Assembly: GCA_016719105.1 (NCBI GenBank)
Contig: JADKAQ010000019.1
Span: 131,940 to 195,939, forward strand
Source: Gemmatimonadota bacterium
GTDB taxonomy: Bacteria > Gemmatimonadota > Gemmatimonadetes > Gemmatimonadales > Gemmatimonadaceae
Length of the DNA stretch: 64,000 nt
Direction: 5' to 3'
The notes under the pieces were generated by a model that was not told where the DNA came from, searched no databases, and was given only the letters and a program-made list of their open reading frames with translations. Positions 36,189-44,154 of the stretch are shown piece after piece. A program made the translations under genes and the position numbers. Every line of letters begins with the position of its first letter. The stretch's first letter is position 1.

Positions 36189-38134
36189 CCCAGTTCTCGT
36201 TCAACGGAATTGGTGTCTCGTTCGGCGCGACGACGATCCTGCGCGACGTCACGTTCACGGTCGCGGCGGGGGAGAAGTGGGGGGTGATCGGGCGAAACGG
36301 GTCGGGGAAGACGACGCTCTTCCGGATGCTCACCGGCGAGCAGAGCCCGTCGACGGGGACGATCGCCAAGACGCCGAACCTGCGCTTCGCCGTCCTGGAC
36401 CAGCACCGCGAGTTTGCCGGGGTCACCACGGTGTGGGGGGCTGTGGCCGATGCCTTCCGCGACCTGATCGACCTGGAGGCCGACCTGGCGCGGCAGGCCG
36501 ATGCGTTGGCGCACGCGGGTGAGCAGGTCACCGAGCAACAGCTCAAGCGATATGCGCTGGACCTGGAGCGATTCGAACACGAGGGGGGGTACAGCTACAT
36601 CACGCGCGTGGACACCGTCCTCACGGGGTTGGGGTTCGACCCGGAGCAGGCGCGTCACGAAGCGTTGTCGCACCTGAGCGGCGGCGAGCGCGGACGGGTG
36701 GCGCTCGCGCGGCAGCTGGTGATCCCCGCCGACGTGATGCTGCTCGACGAGCCGACCAACCACCTGGATCTCGAGACGACGCGCTGGCTCGAGGAGTACC
36801 TGCGCAACACGAACGAGACGGTCCTGGTGATCTCGCACGACCGCGCCTTCCTGGACCGCGTGGTCGACCACGTGTTGCACCTGGAGGACCTGTCGGCGGT
36901 GCCGTACGACGGCGGCTACGCGCACTTCGTGCGACAGCGCGAGGAGCGCCGGCTGTCGTTGCAGCGGGCCTTTGACAAACAGTCGAAAGCGATTTCCCGG
37001 GAAGAGGACTTCATCCGGCGCAACATCGCCGGGACGAACTCCAAGCAGGCCAAGGGGCGTCGCAAGCGCCTGGATTGGTTGCCGCGCCTGAGCCCACCGC
37101 CCGACGACGAAGGCGCCATGGCGGTGCGCTTCGCGTCCGGAGAGCGCGGGGGCGACCAGGTGGCGATCTTCGAGCATGCGACGGTGAAGATCGGCGATCG
37201 CGTGCTGCTCCAGGACTTCACCGGGTGGGTACGTCGCGGCGACGTGGTGGGGCTCATCGGGCCGAACGGGGCGGGGAAGACGACGCTCCTCAAGGCGCTG
37301 TTCGGCGAGCGACAACTCGCCTCGGGCGAGATTCGCATGGGGGGCGGGATCCAGGCGACGATGTACCGCCAGGACTTCGCCAACGTGCCGCGCCACAAGA
37401 CGCTGTATGACATCATTGGCGACCTGCGCCCCATGTGGGAGCGCGGGGCCATCCAGGGACACTTGGGGATGGTGCAGTTTTCCGGCGACGAGGTCATGCG
37501 CTCGGCGTCGTCGCTGTCGGGGGGGGAGTTGGCGCGCGTGGCGTTGGCGATGATGATGCTCGAGGGGGCCAACCTCCTCGTCTTCGACGAGCCAACGAAC
37601 CACCTGGACGTCGAATCGATCGAGCAGCTCGAAGATGCGATCGAGCGCTTCGCCGGGACGGTGGTGCTGGTGAGCCACGACCGGGAGCTGCTGCGCAAGC
37701 TGGTGACGCGGGTGTGGGAACTCCGGGACGGGAAGATCCGCGCCTTCGACGGCGACTTTGCCGAGTTCGAGGAGGCGCGGGAACGCGAGGAGCAGGATCG
37801 TGCCGCGCGTGTGGCAGCGGCGGCGGCCGAGCGCCGTGCGCAGGAGAAGATCGAAGCCAAGAAGCGAACCGAGAGCGACTCGAAGCAGCGGGGCAATGCG
37901 CGCGACATCCGCCGCAACGCTGAGCGGGCCGAAGGTCGGGTCACGGAGCTGGAGCAGAAGGTGGCCGAGCTCGACGCCGCGCTCGCCGATCAGGAGCTGT
38001 ACTCGCGCCCGAATGGGCGCGCGCACGCCACTGCCCTTTCGCGAGAACTTGCCGAAGTGAAGGCGTCGCTGGCCGACGCGATGGCGACCTGGGAAGCCGC
38101 GCTGGTCGCGGCCGAAGCGCTGGATGCCACGTGA
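36185..38134 (+). CDS. ABC-F family ATPase (ribosome-associated), copy 1
   Basis: A cytoplasmic ATPase of 649 residues with two ABC domains and no membrane part. Domain 1 has GRNGSGKTT, LSGGERGRVALA and LLDEPTNHLDL; domain 2 has GPNGAGKTTL, LSGGELARVAL and FDEPTNHLDV. The inter-domain linker is charged (SKAISREEDFIRRNIAG) and the C-terminus forms a coiled coil (VTELEQKVAELDAALAD). ABC-F proteins act at the ribosomal E site in translation or antibiotic resistance. The ATG at 36185 overlaps the ArsC-like stop; AAGGA lies 9 bases upstream. An ATG at 36176 is an alternative. Confidence 0.93.
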   Translation: MTQFSFNGIGVSFGATTILRDVTFTVAAGEKWGVIGRNGSGKTTLFRMLTGEQSPSTGTIAKTPNLRFAVLDQHREFAGVTTVWGAVADAFRDLIDLEADLARQADALAHAGEQVTEQQLKRYALDLERFEHEGGYSYITRVDTVLTGLGFDPEQARHEALSHLSGGERGRVALARQLVIPADVMLLDEPTNHLDLETTRWLEEYLRNTNETVLVISHDRAFLDRVVDHVLHLEDLSAVPYDGGYAHFVRQREERRLSLQRAFDKQSKAISREEDFIRRNIAGTNSKQAKGRRKRLDWLPRLSPPPDDEGAMAVRFASGERGGDQVAIFEHATVKIGDRVLLQDFTGWVRRGDVVGLIGPNGAGKTTLLKALFGERQLASGEIRMGGGIQATMYRQDFANVPRHKTLYDIIGDLRPMWERGAIQGHLGMVQFSGDEVMRSASSLSGGELARVALAMMMLEGANLLVFDEPTNHLDVESIEQLEDAIERFAGTVVLVSHDRELLRKLVTRVWELRDGKIRAFDGDFAEFEEAREREEQDRAARVAAAAAERRAQEKIEAKKRTESDSKQRGNARDIRRNAERAEGRVTELEQKVAELDAALADQELYSRPNGRAHATALSRELAEVKASLADAMATWEAALVAAEALDAT

Positions 38135-38231
38135 GCGGCGGACGTCGACTCCGTCAAGAAACCCACGGGACGCGCGTCGGACGCACGCCGACCCGACGCT
38201 GACCTAACTCGATTCAACCAGGGGTATTCCC

Positions 38232-39260
38232 ATCAATCCCGAACTCTGGGCGTGGGGCGGCTTTCTCGCCTTTGTCCTGCTCGTCCTTGCCATCGACCTC
38301 GGGGTCCTCAACAAGAAGGCCCATGTCGTGACCATCCGGGAGGCGCTCCGCTTCACTGCGGTGGTGGCCTTCCTGGCGGTGTGCTTCGGAGGGCTCGTCT
38401 ACGGGCTGTACGAGCACCACTGGCTGGGGCTCGGCCTGCAGGTGGACAAGCTCGATGGCGTGATGAACGACGGGCGTCTGGCGGCGGTGAAGTTCTTCAC
38501 GGGCTACGTGATCGAGCTGTCGCTCTCGGCGGACAACGTCTTCGTCATCGCCATGATCTTCCAGTACATGCGGGTGCCGCCGCTGTACCAGCATCGCGTG
38601 CTGTTCTGGGGGATTCTCGGTGCGCTGGTGATGCGCGGGGCGATGATCCTGTTGGGCGCGTCGCTCATCGCGCGCTACCACTGGATCCTCTACCTCTTCG
38701 GCGTCTTTCTTGTCTACACGGCGATCAAGATGCTGGTGACGCGCGAGGAGGAACACGAAGGGGACGCGCCGGCCGACGGTGTCGTCCTGCGGCTGCTGCG
38801 CCGCGCCTTCCCGATCACCCCGACGTACCACGAGCAGCACTTCGCCATTCAGCAGGACGGGCGGTGGGTGCTCACACCGTTGGCGGTGGCGCTGGTGCTG
38901 GTGGAGACGACGGACCTGATCTTCGCCGTCGACTCGATTCCGGCGATCTTTGCCATCACGACCGACCCGTTCCTCGTCTTCACAAGCAACGTCTTCGCCA
39001 TCCTTGGCCTTCGGTCGCTGTACTTCGCGCTGGCCGGGGCGATCGAGAAGTTCCGCTACCTCAAGGTGTCGCTGGCGGCCATCCTCGGGCTGGTGGGGGT
39101 GAAGATGTTGGTGGCCGACCTGCTCAAGGACTACCTCGGGCCGAACTTCAACTTCTGGCTGCTGGGGATGGTGGCGGCGATTCTCGCGGCGGGGGTCATT
39201 GCGTCGTGGGCGCGCGCGCGGCGGGACGCGGACGCTCGGCACGACATGCCGTCGGACTAG
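38232..39260 (+). CDS. TerC-family integral membrane protein, apparently with a non-canonical start
   Basis: A TerC-like membrane protein of 342 residues with about 8 helices. Relatives are involved in tellurite resistance or metal (Mn) handling. Key segments are LSLSADNVFVIAMIF near residue 97 and VLVETTDLIFAVDSIPAIFA near residue 220, both with the conserved Asp/Asn. The first in-frame GTG (38328) would delete the first helix (LWAWGGFLAFVLLVLAIDLG), which is clearly coding. Between the upstream stop (TAA at 38205) and that helix the only plausible starts are ATC at 38232 (INPELWAW) or ATT at 38226. AGGGGT at 38220-38225 is correctly spaced for the ATC. Confidence 0.85.
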   Translation: MNPELWAWGGFLAFVLLVLAIDLGVLNKKAHVVTIREALRFTAVVAFLAVCFGGLVYGLYEHHWLGLGLQVDKLDGVMNDGRLAAVKFFTGYVIELSLSADNVFVIAMIFQYMRVPPLYQHRVLFWGILGALVMRGAMILLGASLIARYHWILYLFGVFLVYTAIKMLVTREEEHEGDAPADGVVLRLLRRAFPITPTYHEQHFAIQQDGRWVLTPLAVALVLVETTDLIFAVDSIPAIFAITTDPFLVFTSNVFAILGLRSLYFALAGAIEKFRYLKVSLAAILGLVGVKMLVADLLKDYLGPNFNFWLLGMVAAILAAGVIASWARARRDADARHDMPSD

Positions 39261-39270
39261 CGGCCACCGT

Positions 39271-39304
39271 ACGACGGGTCGTCCGCGCACCGGCGACCCG
39301 TCGT
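39271..39304. terminator. Hairpin between convergent terC and M20 genes
   Basis: A perfect 11-bp stem ACGACGGGTCG/CGACCCGTCGT with a 12-base loop, located 10 bases after the terC stop. There is no T tract. Its position between convergent genes suggests a bidirectional terminator. Confidence 0.5.
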
Positions 39305-39378
39305 GCGATGGCGTGTCGCCTGCCGATATCGCCTTCCGATGTCGCCCCGGGGGCGCATCCGAGCGGCGTTGCACCTGG

Positions 39379-40722
39379 TCAGGGTTGCACCTGCGCGCCC
39401 AACGCGAGGAAGTCGACGGCCACGCTGGACATGAGGCGCACGCCGACGCGAAGCGCCTGCTCGTCGGCGAAGAAGAGCGGCGAGTGGTTGGCGGCGACGG
39501 TGCGCGGGTCCTTGCCGGCGGGGGTGACGCCGAGCGAGAAGAAGAAGCCGGGGACCTTCTCCAGATAGCGCGAGAAGTCCTCGCCCGCGGTGCCGGGGCG
39601 CGACTCGACGGTCTTGTCGGCGCCGACCACGCGCTGCAGCGACGGGAGCATGCGCCGGGCGAGCGCCGTGGTATTCACGGTCACGGGGTAGCCGAGTTCG
39701 ATCTTCACATCGGCGGTGGCGCCGGCGCTCTGGGCAATCATCTCGGCGGTGCGCGTGAGGCGCTGGTGGATCTCGGTGCGCATCTGCGGGTCGAGGGTGC
39801 GCACGGTCCCGATCATCCAGGCGCTGTCGGGGATGATGTTCTCGCGCAGGCCGGAATGGAACGCGCCAACGGTGAGGATGGCTGGCGCCGTGGTGAGGTC
39901 GGACTGGCGGCTAATGATCGTCTGCAGGCCGAGTACGATCTGCGAGCCGACGACGATGGGGTCGACTCCGGCCGCCGGGTAGGCGCCGTGGGTCTGCTTG
40001 CCGTGGACGACGATGCGAAAGATGTCACCGGCGGCCGCGGTGGCGCCGCCGCGCCAGGAGACGCTGCCTAACGGCCCGGGGCCGACGTGCAGCCCGAAGA
40101 TGGCGTCGACCTTGGGATTCTCGAGGACGCCAGCCTCGATCATGGGTCCGGCCCCGCCCACCGGCGGCGCTTCCTCGGCGGGCTGGAAGATGAACTTCAC
40201 CGTGCCCGGTACGGATGCCTTCATCCCGGCGAGAACCTCGGCGGTCCCCATGAGGATGGCGACGTGGTTGTCGTGTCCACAGGCGTGCATGACGCCGGTC
40301 TCCTGCCCATTGTAGACCGCGCGCACGGTGCTCTTGAACGGGAGGTCGACGAGTTCGGTGACCGGGAGGGCGTCCATGTCGGCGCGGAGCGCCACCACCG
40401 GCCCCGGCTTTCCGCCGCGCAGCACCCCCACGACTCCGTTCCCGCCAACGCCGGTCTGCACCTCGAGCCCCAGCGCCTTGAGGTGATCGGCGACGAGCTT
40501 GGCGGTCCGCACCTCCTGAAAGGAGAGTTCGGGGTGCTGGTGAATGTCCCGGCGCCAGGCGACGACCTTGGTCTCGATCTCCCCGGCGTGGTTGTCGATC
40601 GCGGTATGGAGCGCCTGGAGGGCGGGCGTCTGGGCGCTGAGTGGTGTGGAGAGCGCAACGAACGGTGCGGCGAGGGCGATGGCGGCGGTGGCGTACTGGG
40701 CGAGGCGAAGCGAACGGAGCAT
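39379..40722 (-). CDS. M20-family amidohydrolase/carboxypeptidase, secreted
   Basis: A zinc amidohydrolase of 447 residues of the hippurate hydrolase/IAA-amino-acid hydrolase type. The signal peptide MLRSLRLAQYATAAIALAAP... ends near SAQ (residue 31). Motifs are WRRDIHQHPELSFQE, ALRADMDALPV, MHACGHDNHVAILMG, FIFQPAEEAPPVGG and GRxH-like KQTHGAYPAAGVDPI in the dimerisation lid; PGTAGEDFSRY carries the last metal-binding region. It probably hydrolyses N-acyl amino acids or aminoacylated compounds in the periplasm. It is divergent from the barrel gene at 40906. Confidence 0.92.
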   Translation of the reverse strand: MLRSLRLAQYATAAIALAAPFVALSTPLSAQTPALQALHTAIDNHAGEIETKVVAWRRDIHQHPELSFQEVRTAKLVADHLKALGLEVQTGVGGNGVVGVLRGGKPGPVVALRADMDALPVTELVDLPFKSTVRAVYNGQETGVMHACGHDNHVAILMGTAEVLAGMKASVPGTVKFIFQPAEEAPPVGGAGPMIEAGVLENPKVDAIFGLHVGPGPLGSVSWRGGATAAAGDIFRIVVHGKQTHGAYPAAGVDPIVVGSQIVLGLQTIISRQSDLTTAPAILTVGAFHSGLRENIIPDSAWMIGTVRTLDPQMRTEIHQRLTRTAEMIAQSAGATADVKIELGYPVTVNTTALARRMLPSLQRVVGADKTVESRPGTAGEDFSRYLEKVPGFFFSLGVTPAGKDPRTVAANHSPLFFADEQALRVGVRLMSSVAVDFLALGAQVQP

Positions 40723-40905
40723 GCGGGACTCTCGGGTGGATGGACTGCTGGTCTCCCCGAAGAATGCCGAGAGGTGGCGGTGCGCGCGAGCGGTGCCGCG
40801 CACGGCCTTGGGCACGGTGCGAGGCCGAGCGACACATGGCGGGCGGCCGGAACTTGGGCTATGCACTCTCCGTATCTCTGCGCAGTTCTCCCATCCCACA
40901 CGCCG

Positions 40906-43092
40906 ATGCTCGCATTCCTCGTCGTGGCCCAGCTTGCTGTGGCCGATTCCCTCTACCCGTCGGCTGCCGTTCGGGCGCTGGTCGAGGAGGCCTCGCGCAT
41001 CAACCGACGCGTTCCGCCGACGTTGGCTGGGTACCGCGCGACGGCCGAGAGCGAGATCGCGATCGTGGCGCGCCGGAGCGAGGGGAACGAGGGGGCGGTC
41101 TCGATCGAGCAGACGCAGAACGAGGTGACGTGGGAGCGCACCGGGACGTTCGAACAGCGGGTCGTCGGCTACCGCGCGCAATCGGTCGGGCTGCAGTTCT
41201 CGGCGCTCTCGTTTTTCCGGCAGGCGTGGACGGTGCCGGTGCTGTATGGCAACCGGCTGACGCTCCTGTTCGGGCGCGACACCAGCGTCGCCGGGCGCGC
41301 GCGTCGTCGCCAGGAGCAACGCCTGGTCGCGGTGCATCCGCTGGCCGAGGATCGCGACCGGGTGTACCGCTTCTCAGGCGGCGACACGCTCGTCACGCTC
41401 CGCGTGGACGGGCGAGAAATCCCGATCGTTCGCCTCGTGGCCGAACCGCGCGCCGACGCCCCGGATAACACGGTCGCCTTTCGCGGAGAGCTCGATCTCG
41501 ACGTCTCCCGCCATGTGCTGGTGCGCATGCGAGGATACTTCGTGCGCAAGGCGCCGCCACCATCGCTCCTGGTCAAGGCGCTGTCGTTCGGCGGGTTCGA
41601 GGCGGTGGCGTTCGTCGAGCTGGAGAACGGGGAGATCGACGGAAAGTACTGGCTGCCGACCTACCAACGATTCGAAGCGCAGGCGGCGATGACCTCGGCC
41701 ACCGAATCGCGCTCCATCTTCCGCATCATCAGTCGCTTTCGCGATCACCGTGTCACGGACCGCGTCGTGGACTCGCTCGTGGTCACCGAAGTCGACTCGA
41801 TCAGCTCGCAGCCGTTCGCCCTCACCTTCGCGCCGCGTGACAGCCTCGCACGAGTCGGGGGGTGGCGGAGTGAGTTAGGGGCGACGACGAGCGCCGTTCA
41901 CAGCGACGACTTCAACGACATCGGCCCCGACATCTGGCGCTCGACCGGCGTGCCGCGCTTTGGCTGGCGGGTGCAACGCGTGGCCGACGCGGTGCATGTG
42001 AACCGCATCGAGGGGCTCTACACCGGTTACGGCGCCGAGTGGCGACTTCGCGACGCCGTTCCAGGGCTCACGCTACGGGCCAACGCCGGATGGGCATGGA
42101 GCGAGTCGACGTTGCGGGGGCGTGCCGGCGCTGAATGGAAGCGGGGACGCTCGACCTACATCGCGCGCGCCGGGCGCACGCTCGACATCACCAACGACTT
42201 CCGCAGCACGTTCGACAGCGGGAGCGTGATCGGGGCGGCGTTCGGCAGCGACAACTACGACTATGTCGATCGTCGCGTGGCAGCGGCGGGGGTGTGGCGA
42301 CGGTTCGGGAAGGGGCGCGCCGTCTTCCTGCGCCTCGAAACGGGGCCGGCCAGCGACCACATGGCGAAGCGCACGCTCTCGCAGGGGCTCTTTCGCCGCG
42401 ACTCCGCCTTTCGCGAGAACCGCGGGGTGCGCGAGGGGACGTACTGGCGGCACTGGGCCTCGCTGGAGTGGAACCCGGACGTGAGCGCTGAGTTCGTGCG
42501 CACCGGGGTGGGGGCCTTCGCGAGCGCCGAGGTGGCGCAGGGGGAGTTGCGCTACACCCGGCTCGAGGGGCGCGTGATGGCGCGCCGCAATGCGGGCCCG
42601 TTGACCTTGGCGGCGCGCGGCGATGTGGGGACGCTGCTGGGGAGCGCGCCGCCACCGCAGCAGCTCTTCGAGCTGGGCAACAACCAGAACCTGGCCGGCT
42701 ACGACTACAAGGAGTTTGCCGGCACCGATGCGGCGGTGGTGCGGGCGCTGGTGATGTACCGGCTTGGCGCGCTGCGAGCGCCCATTCGCGTCGGGCGCTG
42801 GTTCGTCCCGGCGCCGTCGCCGGCGCTGTCGGCGGGGGTGCAGAGCGGGTGGACGCAGGTGCGCGGCGAGGGTGGCGCGCTCGCGATGCGCGAGCTCGTG
42901 CGGGACACGCTCCCCGACTACCTGTCGATCGCGTCCTCGGAGACGCTGCGGTCGCGCGAGACCGACGGGGTGCGCACGTCGGTGACGCTGGGGATGCGCT
43001 TCTTTGGCGGTGCGGTGGGGGTGGGGATGGCGCGCGCGGTGGACCGGAAGGCGAGCTGGAAGCTGGTGTTCGAATTCGCGCAGATCCTCTGA
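40906..43092 (+). CDS. Outer-membrane beta-barrel protein (DUF5686-like)
   Basis: About 728 residues. The signal peptide MLAFLVVAQLAVADSLYP argues for the ATG at 40906; an ATG at 40861 adds 15 residues. The N-terminal half is a soluble periplasmic domain with SLLVKALSFGGFEAVAFVELENG. The C-terminal 380 residues show alternating strands and frequent aromatic ends, with NRIEGLYTGYGAEWRL at the barrel start and WKLVFEFAQIL at the end, ending in a hydrophobic residue as outer-membrane barrels do. The pattern resembles DUF5686/surface-antigen-like proteins; function is unknown. Confidence 0.75.
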   Translation: MLAFLVVAQLAVADSLYPSAAVRALVEEASRINRRVPPTLAGYRATAESEIAIVARRSEGNEGAVSIEQTQNEVTWERTGTFEQRVVGYRAQSVGLQFSALSFFRQAWTVPVLYGNRLTLLFGRDTSVAGRARRRQEQRLVAVHPLAEDRDRVYRFSGGDTLVTLRVDGREIPIVRLVAEPRADAPDNTVAFRGELDLDVSRHVLVRMRGYFVRKAPPPSLLVKALSFGGFEAVAFVELENGEIDGKYWLPTYQRFEAQAAMTSATESRSIFRIISRFRDHRVTDRVVDSLVVTEVDSISSQPFALTFAPRDSLARVGGWRSELGATTSAVHSDDFNDIGPDIWRSTGVPRFGWRVQRVADAVHVNRIEGLYTGYGAEWRLRDAVPGLTLRANAGWAWSESTLRGRAGAEWKRGRSTYIARAGRTLDITNDFRSTFDSGSVIGAAFGSDNYDYVDRRVAAAGVWRRFGKGRAVFLRLETGPASDHMAKRTLSQGLFRRDSAFRENRGVREGTYWRHWASLEWNPDVSAEFVRTGVGAFASAEVAQGELRYTRLEGRVMARRNAGPLTLAARGDVGTLLGSAPPPQQLFELGNNQNLAGYDYKEFAGTDAAVVRALVMYRLGALRAPIRVGRWFVPAPSPALSAGVQSGWTQVRGEGGALAMRELVRDTLPDYLSIASSETLRSRETDGVRTSVTLGMRFFGGAVGVGMARAVDRKASWKLVFEFAQIL

Positions 43093-43230
43093 GGGACGGA
43101 AGACGGGGAGACGCGCGGTGCGCCGGCGCGACTTGCTCGATGATGCGCGTGGCGCGAATGTCGTCACTCGTCGCGGCGCGTGCTCCACGCGCATTGCGCT
43201 CATCACTTCCACGCCAGGCCTCCCGCTCAC

Positions 43231-44067
43231 GTGCGCATTCTCTCCCGCTTCCGTCTCGCGGTCGCCGCGCTTTTCCTGCTCGCCGCTGTGCCCCGAGTGG
43301 CGCATGCCACCTGGTCGGTCATCGCGGTCGATCGCGCCACGGGACGCATGGTCGTCTCGTCGGCGACGTGCGTGGCCCAGGCGGGCTTTGCGCGCTTTCC
43401 GGCCAAGGGGTTGATGGATGTGCAGGCGATCATCGCCCCGGGCTTTGGCGTCGCGGCGGCGCAGGCCGGGGTCGATCGCACGCGCGCCAACCAGGCGCTG
43501 ATCTTCGGCCAGCTCAAGCAGGGGACGCATCCGTCGGCGATCCTGGCCATGCTCGTCACCGATACGCTCATCCAGACGCGCCAGTTCGGGATCGTCGACC
43601 TGCAGGGGCGCTTCAGTGGCTTCTCCGGGGCCAAGAACGGCGTCGCATCCAACAGCGTGCAGGGGCAGGTCCCGGGGACGCAGGTCTACTACTCCATCCA
43701 GGGGAACATCCTCGCCTCGTACGCCGTGGTGCAGAACGCGGTGGCGGCGTTCGAGCGCGAGAACGGGACGCTCGAGGATCGCGTGATGGCGGCGATGGAG
43801 GCGGCCGATGCGGCCGGGGGTGACAAGCGGTGCAGCTGCGCGACGCAGCCGGTGCCGAAGACGGTCGCGGCGTGCACCGCCCGCACAGCGCACGTGGCCT
43901 ACCTCGTCTCGGCCGATTCGACGTCGACCAACGGGGCGTCGTACAATGACGGGAGCTACCGCATGTACCTCGACGTCACCGACGAGAACACGACGCCAGA
44001 GGAAAACCCGAATCCGGTGAAGACGTTGCGTCTGCGATACGACGCGTGGAAGCGTTCGGCGCGGTAG
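43231..44067 (+). CDS. Secreted DUF1028-family protein
   Basis: About 278 residues. From the GTG at 43231 the product begins MRILSRFRLAVAALFLLAAVPRVAHA, an excellent signal peptide; an upstream ATG at 43180 is less natural. The mature part starts TWSVIAVDRATGRMVVSSAT and continues with GFGVAAAQAGVDRTRANQALI and FSGAKNG, the DUF1028 pattern (Ntn-hydrolase-like fold of unknown activity). A Cys pair CSCAT and ACTARTAH may form disulfides. The C-terminal 50 residues (YRMYLDVTDENTTPEENPNP) form an extra domain. It lies 138 bases after the barrel gene on the same strand. Confidence 0.85.
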   Translation: MRILSRFRLAVAALFLLAAVPRVAHATWSVIAVDRATGRMVVSSATCVAQAGFARFPAKGLMDVQAIIAPGFGVAAAQAGVDRTRANQALIFGQLKQGTHPSAILAMLVTDTLIQTRQFGIVDLQGRFSGFSGAKNGVASNSVQGQVPGTQVYYSIQGNILASYAVVQNAVAAFERENGTLEDRVMAAMEAADAAGGDKRCSCATQPVPKTVAACTARTAHVAYLVSADSTSTNGASYNDGSYRMYLDVTDENTTPEENPNPVKTLRLRYDAWKRSAR

Positions 44068-44154
44068 AGACGGGCGACGGATCGGCAGGCGGGACGACGC
44101 GTCGCGGCGAGGGCGCACCGTCCTCGCTCGTGTCGCGGATTCCGTCCGCATCGC

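Noticed and set aside
36131..38026. 631-codon minus-strand open frame opposite the ABC-F gene
   Set aside because: The opposite strand encodes a complete ABC-F protein; the reverse frame has no recognisable domain and unnatural composition.
42073..44151. 692-codon minus-strand frame opposite the barrel and DUF1028 genes
   Set aside because: It spans two clear plus-strand genes and their gap and is Arg/His-rich, typical of a GC-driven shadow.
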